From: Candidatus Saccharimonadota bacterium
GTDB taxonomy: Bacteria; Patescibacteriota; Saccharimonadia; Saccharimonadales; Saccharimonadaceae
Assembly (NCBI GenBank): GCA_030528025.1
Contig: JAUMZP010000001.1
Coordinates: forward strand, 62,001-126,000
DNA length: 64,000 nucleotides
Direction: 5' to 3'
Positions 26,845 to 35,682 of the stretch are shown here, in pieces (the first letter of the stretch is position 1; each line of letters opens with the position of its first letter). Position numbers and translations under genes: made by a program. The notes under the pieces were generated by a model. That model worked only from the letters and a program-made list of their open reading frames with translations, had not been told where the DNA came from and ran no database searches.

Positions 26845-27843
26845 ATGAAGATAACGCGGCTAGCAGTGCAGCATGTGCGGATTCATACGCTCAAGACACT
26901 TAACCTTGAACCGGGAACGACGCTGATTTCTGGCCCAAATGGCTCTGGCAAAACATCGCTCATTGAGGCAATTCATATTGCGCTGCGTGGTACTTCCTTT
27001 CGCGGTAGTGATGAAGCAGTCTGCCAGCATGAACAAAAAAGTTATACAATTGATCTCGCGACGGATGAGCAGCATTACCGCGTCCAGTACGATCGTCGAT
27101 ATGAGACGAAGCGCAAGCGTTTTATTGTCGACGGTACAACCTATGGTCGCCTTCCTTATGGTAAAAAATATCCAATTGTTCTCTTCGAGCCAGATACATT
27201 GCGGATTATCACTGGCTCGCCGCAGCGCCGGCGTGATTTTCTCGATACACTCATCCAGCAATATGATGCACACTATAGCCATGAGCTGAGCCGCTACCAC
27301 CGAGCACTGCAACAGCGAAATAAACTACTGAAAGACCCTGCTCTTAGCGATGCGGCACTTTTCTCGTGGAATCTTATTTTGAGTCAGTATGGTGCGTCGA
27401 TCATTACTAAGCGTCAGCGTGTGCTGCGTTATCTTAATGCAAAAAGTAGTGCTACATACCAAAGTATTGCGGGCGTGGCGGATAGCATCGCGCTACTCTA
27501 CTCAGAGGAGCGCAGCGTGACCGCGCAGCAGCTTCTCGCTGAGTATGAGCAAAAAACAGCATATGATACAGCGGTCGGCGCGACGAGCGTTGGTCCGCAC
27601 CGGCATGATATAACCGTGCTGTTTCGAGGTAATCCGGCTGCCAAGACTGCATCGCGGGGTGAAATTCGCACCATTGTGCTTGCTCTTAAATTTCTTGAGG
27701 CGGTCTACATCCAGCAGCAAACAGGCCAAGCACCACTTATCCTGCTCGACGATGTCTTTGGTGAGCTCGACCAGCAACGCCAGCAGCGTCTCCTTAGCGA
27801 GTTCGTCGATAACCAGATTGTGATGACGAGTGCAGTGGGATAG
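26845..27843 (+). CDS. recF: DNA replication and repair protein RecF
   Basis: 332 residues from ATG 26845 (MKITRLAVQHVRIHTLKTL), a little shorter than the usual 360-370. Walker A GPNGSGKTSLIEAI (about 30-43), the signature region ASRGEIRTIVLALKFLEAVYI and Walker B PLILLDDVFGELDQQRQQRL are all present. RecF binds gapped DNA and helps RecR/RecO load RecA. It is separated from dnaN by only two bases. Its stop lies ten bases from the stop of a convergent gene, with no terminator between. Confidence 0.94.
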   Translation: MKITRLAVQHVRIHTLKTLNLEPGTTLISGPNGSGKTSLIEAIHIALRGTSFRGSDEAVCQHEQKSYTIDLATDEQHYRVQYDRRYETKRKRFIVDGTTYGRLPYGKKYPIVLFEPDTLRIITGSPQRRRDFLDTLIQQYDAHYSHELSRYHRALQQRNKLLKDPALSDAALFSWNLILSQYGASIITKRQRVLRYLNAKSSATYQSIAGVADSIALLYSEERSVTAQQLLAEYEQKTAYDTAVGATSVGPHRHDITVLFRGNPAAKTASRGEIRTIVLALKFLEAVYIQQQTGQAPLILLDDVFGELDQQRQQRLLSEFVDNQIVMTSAVG

Positions 27844-27853
27844 GTTTTTCACC

Positions 27854-28582
27854 TTATATATCAGTGTACATATAACACCACGATGGGTTGTTGCCGCCAC
27901 ACGGGACAACACGCTTCTTTTCTAGTTCCTCGGCAGTGGGATATATTTTGCCATTGATTTTTATGTCGTATTTATCAATATCTTTATCGTGTTTTTTAAG
28001 ATAGCTCAGTGCTTGGTCGACCTGTGATTGACTTAACTTGTCTGTTGTAACAATACATACACCAAGCCGATTTGATCGGTCGGTCGTGCGGTATGGGTTG
28101 CAGGTAACAATATAAAACCAACGAGAATAGTAAGGTAGTTTATTAATAAGAGGGCTCTCTTGAGATATCTTTGCTCCTCCTTGCGTTGCTTCGTGGCCGC
28201 CGATTGCTTCGCGGATGTCGTTGTATTTTTCCCTCTTCGCTTCCCTCTTTGCTTCCTCAGTTAGCGGCTTCATGGCAAAGAATAGCTTCTTTTCTTCGCC
28301 TTGTTTGAGGCCTAGCTTGACCTGGTGGTCGGCAAAGCCTTTAGCTCGGAATGTGTATGTGTACGACCCACTCTTCACGGCGTGCTTTGCCCGCGTTGTT
28401 ATCTTTTGGTCTTTGATTGTGCCATACGAGACAGTGAGGTTATCGGGGATGGCATAGACGAGGATAGTGCTGTCGTATTTGAGATTATCAACAAAGCGAT
28501 ATACCGTAAAGGCAATCATGCCAACGGCAAGCAGGGAAAATAGTGCGATAATTTGGTTACGTTTTTGATTGAGCATTTCCAT
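27854..28582 (-). CDS. Single-pass membrane protein of the secretion locus, PEGA-like domain
   Basis: 242 residues. One N-terminal transmembrane helix (about 10-30) leaves the bulk outside. Residues about 40-105 look like a PEGA-type beta domain (DNLTVSYGTIKD, GSYTYTFRAKGFADHQVKL). The C-terminal part has paired cysteines (VTCNPY, GVCIVTT, and VPCGG with SWCYMYT), suggesting disulfides. It overlaps the upstream hydrolase gene by 26 bases and has AGGA before the ATG, so it is the last gene of the secretion operon. I do not recognise a named family. Confidence 0.72.
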   Translation of the reverse strand: MEMLNQKRNQIIALFSLLAVGMIAFTVYRFVDNLKYDSTILVYAIPDNLTVSYGTIKDQKITTRAKHAVKSGSYTYTFRAKGFADHQVKLGLKQGEEKKLFFAMKPLTEEAKREAKREKYNDIREAIGGHEATQGGAKISQESPLINKLPYYSRWFYIVTCNPYRTTDRSNRLGVCIVTTDKLSQSQVDQALSYLKKHDKDIDKYDIKINGKIYPTAEELEKKRVVPCGGNNPSWCYMYTDI

Positions 28583-29936
28583 TGACTGTCCTCGCTAATA
28601 CAACACCCGAGTTTCCAAGCATCCACTCGATTGTTCCTTGTTTGATATAAGATGGGACGTGTTGGTATTGGGAAGCTTGTGCACCAACAAACCCGTTACC
28701 AAGATCACCTAAGTAAAATAGTGTATGGCCATTAAAGACCAAAATATCACCAGGCTGTAGGTCACTCATACTCGGAGATTCTTTGGTGTAGTATTTCTCG
28801 GGATGGCTAAGGACGTAAGGTCGCTGATTAACCGTCCCAGATGGTGGGTAATTTGGATCTGCCCCACTCATGCGCATCACCGTTGAAATGTATTTGCCGC
28901 AGTCTGTGTAGTCACCACCCGCTTCTGGATTATACTGCTGGCGAGCATTTCGGTACTCTTCTTTTTCACCACCATTACCGACTCGACGTCCATCCTCCCA
29001 GGCAAGACTCTTGGCTGTTTCGACGATTGATCCACCAGCAGCACTCTTGCTACCGTTTGCGGTGCAGCCTGTGGCTGACGCATTTTGGGTGTTGGCGCCA
29101 TTATTATTACCACCTTCGACTTGGATTTGGGATGAAGGTGGAGATAGGTTCTCTTCCTTGACAATTCGCTCGATCTTGTCAATGTATTCGGTGACAGTCG
29201 AGACATACTGGCTATCGGTGGCATAGCCAGCATTTTTGATCTCTTGGAGATATTTCCGTGGGTCGCCGGGGTATTTGAGGGCTTCGCTATAGCGTGAGTT
29301 GCTAGTAATGAACTCGCCATAGCCAAGCCAGCCAGCTTCGACGGTGGGGTATTTGCGAAAGCCATCAACGATTGTTGTCCGACCAGAGGAGTACTCTTCC
29401 TCAGTCTCCATATCGATCACCTCGCCCGACCAGTTCCCGCCAGCCTTGATACCGTGGAAGTTATTTGCTTTGACGGTAAGTCCAGATTTGCCATAGCCAG
29501 ACTCAATAACTCCCTGGGCGAGGACTGTTTCGTATGGTGTGCCGTATTTTTTGTTCGTTTCGACAGCCATCTTGACATATTTGCGGACGAAGTCTTTGAG
29601 GTCTTCTGCTCCAGTAGCGCTACTGCCATCGCTACTGCTGGTGCTGCTGGTAGAGCAGGTTGCTGCGTCGGGGTCGAAATGCTCGATATTGTTGCCAGAA
29701 AAAAACCTTGCATCTAGAGCCGAAGCAGGAGTTGATATGAGAGAGAACACTATTGCAAAAACAAGAGAACTTATTCGATAAATAGTGGTGCAGCGAGAAA
29801 AGAGTGTTGTCGATGGCGAAAAAAGAGACAGAAAGCTAAGTAATCGTTGGCTGATGTGTATTTGGCAGCGAGTGATAAAAATACAAAGAGAATAGAAACA
29901 CTGGGCAAAAACTACATAAGCCAACCGCATGATCAT
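28557..29936 (-). CDS. Secreted two-domain wall hydrolase: glucosaminidase + NlpC/P60-like
   Basis: 459 residues from ATG 29936, which overlaps the previous stop as ATGA; an in-frame ATG at 29930 is also possible. An N-terminal hydrophobic region with a signal-like segment ends STPASA. Residues about 110-260 are a FlgJ/LytG-type glucosaminidase (PF01832) with the catalytic Glu in AQGVIESGYGKS (E145). After an N/S/G-rich linker, residues about 305-440 look like a papain-fold NlpC/P60 or CHAP domain, with TDCGKYI (C346) and GHTLFYLG (H404). It can be expected to cut both glycan and peptide. It probably takes the role of the VirB1 lytic enzyme in the secretion machine. Confidence 0.85.
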   Translation of the reverse strand: MIMRLAYVVFAQCFYSLCIFITRCQIHISQRLLSFLSLFSPSTTLFSRCTTIYRISSLVFAIVFSLISTPASALDARFFSGNNIEHFDPDAATCSTSSTSSSDGSSATGAEDLKDFVRKYVKMAVETNKKYGTPYETVLAQGVIESGYGKSGLTVKANNFHGIKAGGNWSGEVIDMETEEEYSSGRTTIVDGFRKYPTVEAGWLGYGEFITSNSRYSEALKYPGDPRKYLQEIKNAGYATDSQYVSTVTEYIDKIERIVKEENLSPPSSQIQVEGGNNNGANTQNASATGCTANGSKSAAGGSIVETAKSLAWEDGRRVGNGGEKEEYRNARQQYNPEAGGDYTDCGKYISTVMRMSGADPNYPPSGTVNQRPYVLSHPEKYYTKESPSMSDLQPGDILVFNGHTLFYLGDLGNGFVGAQASQYQHVPSYIKQGTIEWMLGNSGVVLARTVNGNAQSKT

Positions 29937-32866
29937 GATGACCCCCCAACACGTCGAGCATACTCCCAGTGCCACGCCTCTGGTTTGCTACCATTTGGTT
30001 CTGCCCATTCGGGATGGACATAGCCATACTTATGAGCGTTAGCTTTGAGCCAATTGTAGGTAGAAGAACCAAAGTCTCCCACGCTAATATCTGCAGCAAG
30101 CCCCCAGCCGTGGTTGGAGCTACACGGCGGCGCTGGCTTGGCTAAACCACCTTGGTAGAGTGGATCACCTGGTGTTGCATATGCGATTTGCCGTTGGCAG
30201 TCTCGGTATGCCTCGTTAATACCAAAATCGGAACCAGTTTCTGCTTTGTATGCTTTGTTCATTTCTTCCATAGCAGCGGCGGCTTGCTTGTGCATCCTCT
30301 CGCCGGACGAAAATGACAGAGCTACCAAGTCACCTTCTGCTAGCTCGCCGTTTTTAAGGCCATTCCATGTTGATATAGAATCGCCACCTTCTGCAGCAGG
30401 CTGAGCTTGGTTGAATTCTGGCTCACCGACTGCCGGGCCGCTGGGGGTGCTACTGCTAGATTGGCTTGCACCACCTCCGCCAGAGATTGGTTCATTGTCC
30501 ATAGTGTCGACGACGCGTTGATCGATTGTGAAGAGTGCCGCATTGACTTTTTCTTCAGAGTCAAACTTGCAATAATCAGTATCGACACCGTTCTCGCCAT
30601 CAGTACCCTTACCGCACTTCTCTTGCCATTCTTTGAGCGTGCCACCCGTTGCCTCACCTGTTTCTTCATTGTATTGCCCAGTAAGAGATTGGGCGACGTC
30701 GTCAGGATCTTTATCAAGATTGAGTGCACCATATGATATATTACAGAATGGCCCAGCAGCGACGTCTTTGGGGATGTTTGGGTCATCGCACGCTTGCCAA
30801 ATCTTTTTCATACGATCTGTTTCGGTGTTGGCGCTCACTTTGTTGCCAAAGAGGGCCGGTACGATATTCTTAGGGAGAGACACAAGATTATAAACAAAGC
30901 TACTAAGATTAGAAAAGCTGCCCATATAGGGAATGAATGAACTGTAGAGACTTCCCATAAAGGTATACGGCGACGTTGCGTCAAATGGGCTCCGCTCAAC
31001 GCGTTGCTCGGCGGCATAGGCAAGGTTGAGACGAGCTGTTTCTCGTTCGTAGGCAATTGTTTGGTCAACATTGAGCATACCATTACCGCCCGCCGCTGCT
31101 GCTTCGGAGAACATATTTACTGCACCGCTCGTTAGGGCGTCTCCAGCATCCTCGCCAACAGTAGCGCTGCTCACTAGGGTGCCTGCCATAGAATTTATGA
31201 GCTTACTGAGAATTGGCGCAAACACAGCAGAAATAACAGGAGCAGCTAAGTTTGAGACCAACTCACCGACGACACTTGTCCATCCGCCGACGACACTCAT
31301 GAGAAGCTGTCCACCGGTGCTATTAATGAGCTTACAGGATGTCTTCAGCGCGCTAATGTTAGCACCAAGGGCATTAGCAACGCCACTCATCTTCCGGGCC
31401 CAGCCACCACCAGGGACATATTCCGTCCAGTTGGAGGTGTCAGTTGGGGCTATTTCTTTCATGAGTCCATATTTAAGACCCATTCCGTCGGTTGCGGCTT
31501 TTTTGGTTACGTTGCCAGATTTGTTGACGAGTACGGTAGTCAGAATCGTCCCAAGCACAGCAACAGCCATATAATCTGTCGAGCCAGCCTTAATATTATC
31601 GGCCATCGTAAAGAACATCATAGCATAGCTAATGACTTGCGTCATTTGAATGAGGCGAATTGTCTTGCTGATAGATTGGGCACCATCTTGCACCATACAG
31701 AGGCCACCAGCAATCATGGCGATGATATTACCAGTTTTGCCGACACCGTTTTTGATAATATTGGCTGCTGCTTCCTTACTAACAGACTTTGTTGCCCCTT
31801 CGGCTCCTTCGTTCACCGCTTCTTTAGCGGCTTTGCCAACATCGGTGTCTTCAGTAATCTTTTCTTTGCCTTCATCGTCATTTTCCTTGGCCTCGTATTT
31901 GCCTTTCATTTCTTGGCCTTTGGTATTTTTGTCGATGTTTTCGCGGACTTCTTTCTCGCTTTTGGCACCAGCGAGCTTGTTTTTCTTGGTAAGAGAGAAT
32001 TTTTTTATAACGCCATTGTTAAATACTTTATCGAAGAAAGCCACCCAACGTGGTGCATATGCGCGGTGCATAATTGCTCTGAACTCGGGCTTTTCATAAT
32101 ATAACTTTTTGAAATCTTTGGCGCTAATTGTCTCCTGAGTGCCGTTAGGATAGGTGACACGTAGATTTTCAATTTTTTCACCAATTGTGGATTTTTTTAG
32201 ATCAAACTCGTCGGAAGCTTTAACGACATTACCTTCTTTATCGAGGGCTTCAACGTTATTTTTTTCGAACTGTTTCAGCAGCCGATTCGAGACGCGATTA
32301 TAGCGGCATCGTACATTCACAACCGAACAAATGCCATCAGTTGCGGTGTTTTGAATGCGCTTAAACAGCACCTTATTAGCACGCCGCTCGAAGCTGGTAT
32401 TTTGTGAGTTCCAGTGGTTGGTGAGATTTTCTTTGATATGAAGCAAAAGTAGGCTCGGCCCACCAAAAAATGAGAGCATTGAGCCACCACCAAGCAAAAT
32501 AGCGCCAAGGATGCCCATTGGCCCGCCCTTCTTAGAGAAGATAGCACTCCGCGCCTTAGCAAAGCGAGATTTGGGCTCAGAGGGTTTACTGTCTGGTGGA
32601 ACTACCTTATTGAACCAGTTGTTATCGCTCCAGTTGCTTCCTGGCGCGCCCTCCTGGCCTCGGACGGAGTTGGCGTAGTCGCTGCTGCCAGCGTTGCTGC
32701 GTGACGATGAGCCACTCCCGCTATTCTCGCGAGATTGGAGGTCTTGGGCGGTGTTGGATTGGCTATAATCACCTCGGCCAGCGAAGGTATCGTTGCTCCA
32801 GTGCGTATTCCCCGGATTATGCCGGTCGAGGTCGGGTTTTTGCTGGGAGGGGACGGGGGTAGGCAT
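29933..32866 (-). CDS. Polytopic secretion-locus protein fused to an M15 (VanY) D,D-carboxypeptidase
   Basis: 977 residues. The first 90 are Q/N/S/G-rich. A membrane segment lies at about 112-135, a charged K/E-rich stretch at about 300-350, then several hydrophobic segments at about 370-600. The last 130 residues carry a VanY/M15 peptidase: S917-N-H919-x6-D926 (SNHGWGLAAD) and E963-x2-H966 (EAWHWEY), the zinc ligands and catalytic Glu. M15 enzymes trim D-Ala or cut peptide cross-links. The membrane part is reminiscent of TrbL/VirB6-like channel proteins. The order VirB4, this gene, hydrolase suggests a channel protein that carries its own wall-opening enzyme. Confidence 0.8.
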   Translation of the reverse strand: MPTPVPSQQKPDLDRHNPGNTHWSNDTFAGRGDYSQSNTAQDLQSRENSGSGSSSRSNAGSSDYANSVRGQEGAPGSNWSDNNWFNKVVPPDSKPSEPKSRFAKARSAIFSKKGGPMGILGAILLGGGSMLSFFGGPSLLLLHIKENLTNHWNSQNTSFERRANKVLFKRIQNTATDGICSVVNVRCRYNRVSNRLLKQFEKNNVEALDKEGNVVKASDEFDLKKSTIGEKIENLRVTYPNGTQETISAKDFKKLYYEKPEFRAIMHRAYAPRWVAFFDKVFNNGVIKKFSLTKKNKLAGAKSEKEVRENIDKNTKGQEMKGKYEAKENDDEGKEKITEDTDVGKAAKEAVNEGAEGATKSVSKEAAANIIKNGVGKTGNIIAMIAGGLCMVQDGAQSISKTIRLIQMTQVISYAMMFFTMADNIKAGSTDYMAVAVLGTILTTVLVNKSGNVTKKAATDGMGLKYGLMKEIAPTDTSNWTEYVPGGGWARKMSGVANALGANISALKTSCKLINSTGGQLLMSVVGGWTSVVGELVSNLAAPVISAVFAPILSKLINSMAGTLVSSATVGEDAGDALTSGAVNMFSEAAAAGGNGMLNVDQTIAYERETARLNLAYAAEQRVERSPFDATSPYTFMGSLYSSFIPYMGSFSNLSSFVYNLVSLPKNIVPALFGNKVSANTETDRMKKIWQACDDPNIPKDVAAGPFCNISYGALNLDKDPDDVAQSLTGQYNEETGEATGGTLKEWQEKCGKGTDGENGVDTDYCKFDSEEKVNAALFTIDQRVVDTMDNEPISGGGGASQSSSSTPSGPAVGEPEFNQAQPAAEGGDSISTWNGLKNGELAEGDLVALSFSSGERMHKQAAAAMEEMNKAYKAETGSDFGINEAYRDCQRQIAYATPGDPLYQGGLAKPAPPCSSNHGWGLAADISVGDFGSSTYNWLKANAHKYGYVHPEWAEPNGSKPEAWHWEYARRVGGSS

Positions 32867-32872
32867 AATGAA

Positions 32873-34708
32873 CTACGACCTCACTGGCTGCTGGTATAAG
32901 CTGTTATTGGCCACCGGGTTAGTGGTGATGAATTGCGTCTCGGTCTCGCTGGCGAAGATGCGGATATGGACATGGTTTTGCCCAGCAAAGAAGAGTCCAT
33001 CGCCCACAGGGAAGTTAGACAGGCGCTTACGCTCCTCCTCGGTGAGCTTGAAGACCTCTGCCAGCACATCTACTGCACTGGTCGATTGCTTGAGCAAAAG
33101 CTGGAGTGAGCTGTTTGCTACAATAGCTCGGCCCTTCTCGCTCCCCATAAAGTCCTCTACGTCCTGCGTGATGGTTGTCAGACCAAGAGAGTACTTACGA
33201 GCTCGCTTGGCTAGGCTATGGAGAAACTCTGCTGAGTCTTCGTACTTCATCAGCTGCCAGGCCTCATCGACGATCAGCATCCGTCTGCGCTGTACGGTGC
33301 GAGCGATATTCCAGATGTGGCTCAGCACAATATACATTGCTACTGGCCGCAGGTCGTCCTCGAGGTCGCGGATGTTAAACACCACCATGCTGTTATTAAT
33401 ATCAACATTACTTTGCTGGCTAAAGATACCAGCAAAGGTGCCTGTGGTGTATTTGCGCAGGCGCTGGGCTAGTGACGGCCCTGCTCCACCCATATGGAGA
33501 AGGGTGTCATAGAGGTCGATGATCGTCGGTGGCTGAGAATTATGTGTTAGTGGGTCGCTGGTAATACCAGCTCGAGCGTAGGTATCAATGAGTGCTTGGT
33601 CGAGATCGGCCTCTTCAGCTGGGCTGAGCAAGGCAATCTGTTGCCCACCTACCAACGTGCCACCCAACATGAGCTTGAAGAGCCGCTGCAGGGTGATGAG
33701 ATTAGCGCGCAGGGCGTCGGTTGCTTCGTCGCTGTCGATTACTCGGGGGAGGTCGAAGGGGTTAATTCGCGTATCGCTACTGAGGCTGAGGCGAATATAA
33801 CTGCCGCCGACTGCATCGGCTAGTTTCTGATACTCATTCTCAGGGTCGATAACAAGGATGTCGGTGCCAAGCATCATACTGCGCAGCGCCTCGAGCTTAA
33901 CGGTGAAGGATTTACCAGCACCGGACTTTGCAAAGACGACCATATTTGCATTCTCAAGGCTAAAGCGGTCGAAAATGACCAGCCCTTGGTTGTGCTGGTT
34001 GACACCATAGAGAATACCCTCGCCGTCACTAAGGTCGGCACTGGTAAAGGGAAAGCTCGTGCTCACCGCGCCAGTGTTCATGTTGCGGCGGACTTGCAGC
34101 TGGTCGGTCATTTGGGGGATGGTACTATTGAGGCCTTGCTCTTGCTGGTTGCTGGCGGTCTTACTGTAGACCATATTCTGGCCAAAGACCGTCTCGATGA
34201 CGTGCTGGATGAAGCTCAATTCCTCGAGGCTATCGGCATAAAGCGTGACGTAGAGTCCAAAGCGGAAGAAGCGTTCGGCCCCAAGCTGTAGCTGGTCGCG
34301 CAGCTCCTCGGCATCAGCCAGAGCAGCTTCGCGGGCTGGGTCACGCACCTTACCCTTTTCGGAGTTAAGCGCCATATCGGCCTCAAGCTGCGTCACCTTC
34401 TTGCGGAGGTTGTTGAGGACGATTTCTGTCTCGACAGGGTAAATAAACATGCTAATATCGAGCACTTGGTCGATGTTGATTAATCCTGACAGCCAGCCTG
34501 TGTAGAGCTCACGTGGGTAGCCATAGATGTAGAGTGTGCGGCCATACTTGGTACCGATGCGGAAGTATGTGCTGTGAATCTCGAGACTGCTGGGAGCGAT
34601 TAAGTCGCGCAGCGTCGTCATCCCCTTGATAAAGGCTTCTTCTACCTCTGCTTGCTCGCGCTCGCGCTGCTGGGCAGCAATGTCGATTGGATCGGGTCGT
34701 CGTGCCAT
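32873..34708 (-). CDS. virB4: VirB4/TraC-type conjugative ATPase
   Basis: 611 residues. Walker A is FAKSGAGKSFTVK (about 259-271), with LVIDPENEYQKLADAVGG following. Walker B is RRMLIVDEAWQLMK (near 475-490), with a C-terminal ITQDVEDFMGS motif. These match the VirB4 family that energises type IV secretion and pilus assembly on the inner face of the membrane. The N-terminal half before Walker A is shorter than in classical VirB4, and the preceding TraC-like gene probably supplies related sequence. It overlaps that gene by one base (TAATG at 34708). Confidence 0.93.
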   Translation of the reverse strand: MARRPDPIDIAAQQREREQAEVEEAFIKGMTTLRDLIAPSSLEIHSTYFRIGTKYGRTLYIYGYPRELYTGWLSGLINIDQVLDISMFIYPVETEIVLNNLRKKVTQLEADMALNSEKGKVRDPAREAALADAEELRDQLQLGAERFFRFGLYVTLYADSLEELSFIQHVIETVFGQNMVYSKTASNQQEQGLNSTIPQMTDQLQVRRNMNTGAVSTSFPFTSADLSDGEGILYGVNQHNQGLVIFDRFSLENANMVVFAKSGAGKSFTVKLEALRSMMLGTDILVIDPENEYQKLADAVGGSYIRLSLSSDTRINPFDLPRVIDSDEATDALRANLITLQRLFKLMLGGTLVGGQQIALLSPAEEADLDQALIDTYARAGITSDPLTHNSQPPTIIDLYDTLLHMGGAGPSLAQRLRKYTTGTFAGIFSQQSNVDINNSMVVFNIRDLEDDLRPVAMYIVLSHIWNIARTVQRRRMLIVDEAWQLMKYEDSAEFLHSLAKRARKYSLGLTTITQDVEDFMGSEKGRAIVANSSLQLLLKQSTSAVDVLAEVFKLTEEERKRLSNFPVGDGLFFAGQNHVHIRIFASETETQFITTNPVANNSLYQQPVRS

Positions 34709-35667
34709 TAAAAATCTCCTTTGTGATATGCTGTCGAGGTTGGGACGGCTCCCTCGCCTTTGCGGACGAAGGTGGAAGTCACGTTATTAAAGTCGCCCAG
34801 CGGCTCGCGCACTGCCGTGTCGGGGTTATACATGTTGTAATAGAGAGTGCCGAGCTCCTTAGTCTTGAGCTGGACTGCCCGCACACCAATCTGCATCAAG
34901 CCGTTGAGGATGGTGTCAGCCCGGTTGCGGATCTCCTCGCGAGCTCGCTCGTAGGTTTCTTTGCTGATCTTCGTCACAGTGTTGGTGTTCTTGGGGGCGA
35001 AGAGCTTGGTGAAGAACCCTTTACCCTGGTCGATAATCGTCCCCTCCCCTGCTGGGTAATACGGGATGACGACGTAGAAGCTCTTGTCCATGATATTGGC
35101 GTTTTGCGAGAGGTCGTCGATGAAGTTGATATAGTCCTCCATTAGCACGCTCAATAGCATGTTGTCCTGGGTGCGCTGGATGGCAACGAGCTTATCCAAA
35201 TACGGGCCAATATCCACTCGCTGCGAGCGAATACAGATCTGCACCGGGAAGTACAGTGCATTGAGAAAGTTCTGGTAGCTATACTCTACCCCCTCGCGCT
35301 CACGAGCGCTCATCAGGTCGAAGTTAATCGACTCACAGGCGATGACGGCGCGAAAGCTACCATCACCCATGATAATCATATCATCACGCAGTTCCGAGAG
35401 GAGGAGGCTATTCTGAGTTGTAGCGGGCTTGGGTGGAGCCTTTTTCTTGGTGTCTTGGGTGGGCTGGTCATTCATGCCGCCCTGCACAGCTGGTGGCTGA
35501 GCCGGTGCTTGCACTGCGGGGTAATTACTCTGCGGTGGAGCGGGATACTGCGGATAATTAGCTGGTACCTGGCCCGCTGGCGCAGCGCCCTGGCCTTGAC
35601 TATAGCCAAACTGGCTGGGTGGCCCAGCTGGTGGTTGTTGATTGTTGGGTGAATTTGGTGACACCAC
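34708..35667 (-). CDS. TraC-like secretion protein with Pro/Gln-rich N-terminus
   Basis: 319 residues. The first 85 are P/Q/N/A-rich and probably disordered. From about residue 86 the sequence LLLSELRDDMIIMGDGSFRAVIACESINFDLMS, followed by YSYQNFLNALYFPVQICIRSQRVD, matches the small TraC-like domain that precedes VirB4 in Gram-positive and Patescibacteria loci. No Walker motif is present. It probably works with VirB4 as its N-terminal partner. The gene sits between PrgI and VirB4 with 15- and 1-base junctions. Confidence 0.83.
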   Translation of the reverse strand: MVSPNSPNNQQPPAGPPSQFGYSQGQGAAPAGQVPANYPQYPAPPQSNYPAVQAPAQPPAVQGGMNDQPTQDTKKKAPPKPATTQNSLLLSELRDDMIIMGDGSFRAVIACESINFDLMSAREREGVEYSYQNFLNALYFPVQICIRSQRVDIGPYLDKLVAIQRTQDNMLLSVLMEDYINFIDDLSQNANIMDKSFYVVIPYYPAGEGTIIDQGKGFFTKLFAPKNTNTVTKISKETYERAREEIRNRADTILNGLMQIGVRAVQLKTKELGTLYYNMYNPDTAVREPLGDFNNVTSTFVRKGEGAVPTSTAYHKGDF

Positions 35668-35682
35668 TCTCCTTCTTATTTC

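Noticed and set aside
34500-34520. Other CACGTG sites as extra parS sites (near 34510, 57903, 58783)
   Set aside because: They lack the flanking TTT/AAA arms and lie in coding or tRNA-flanking sequence.
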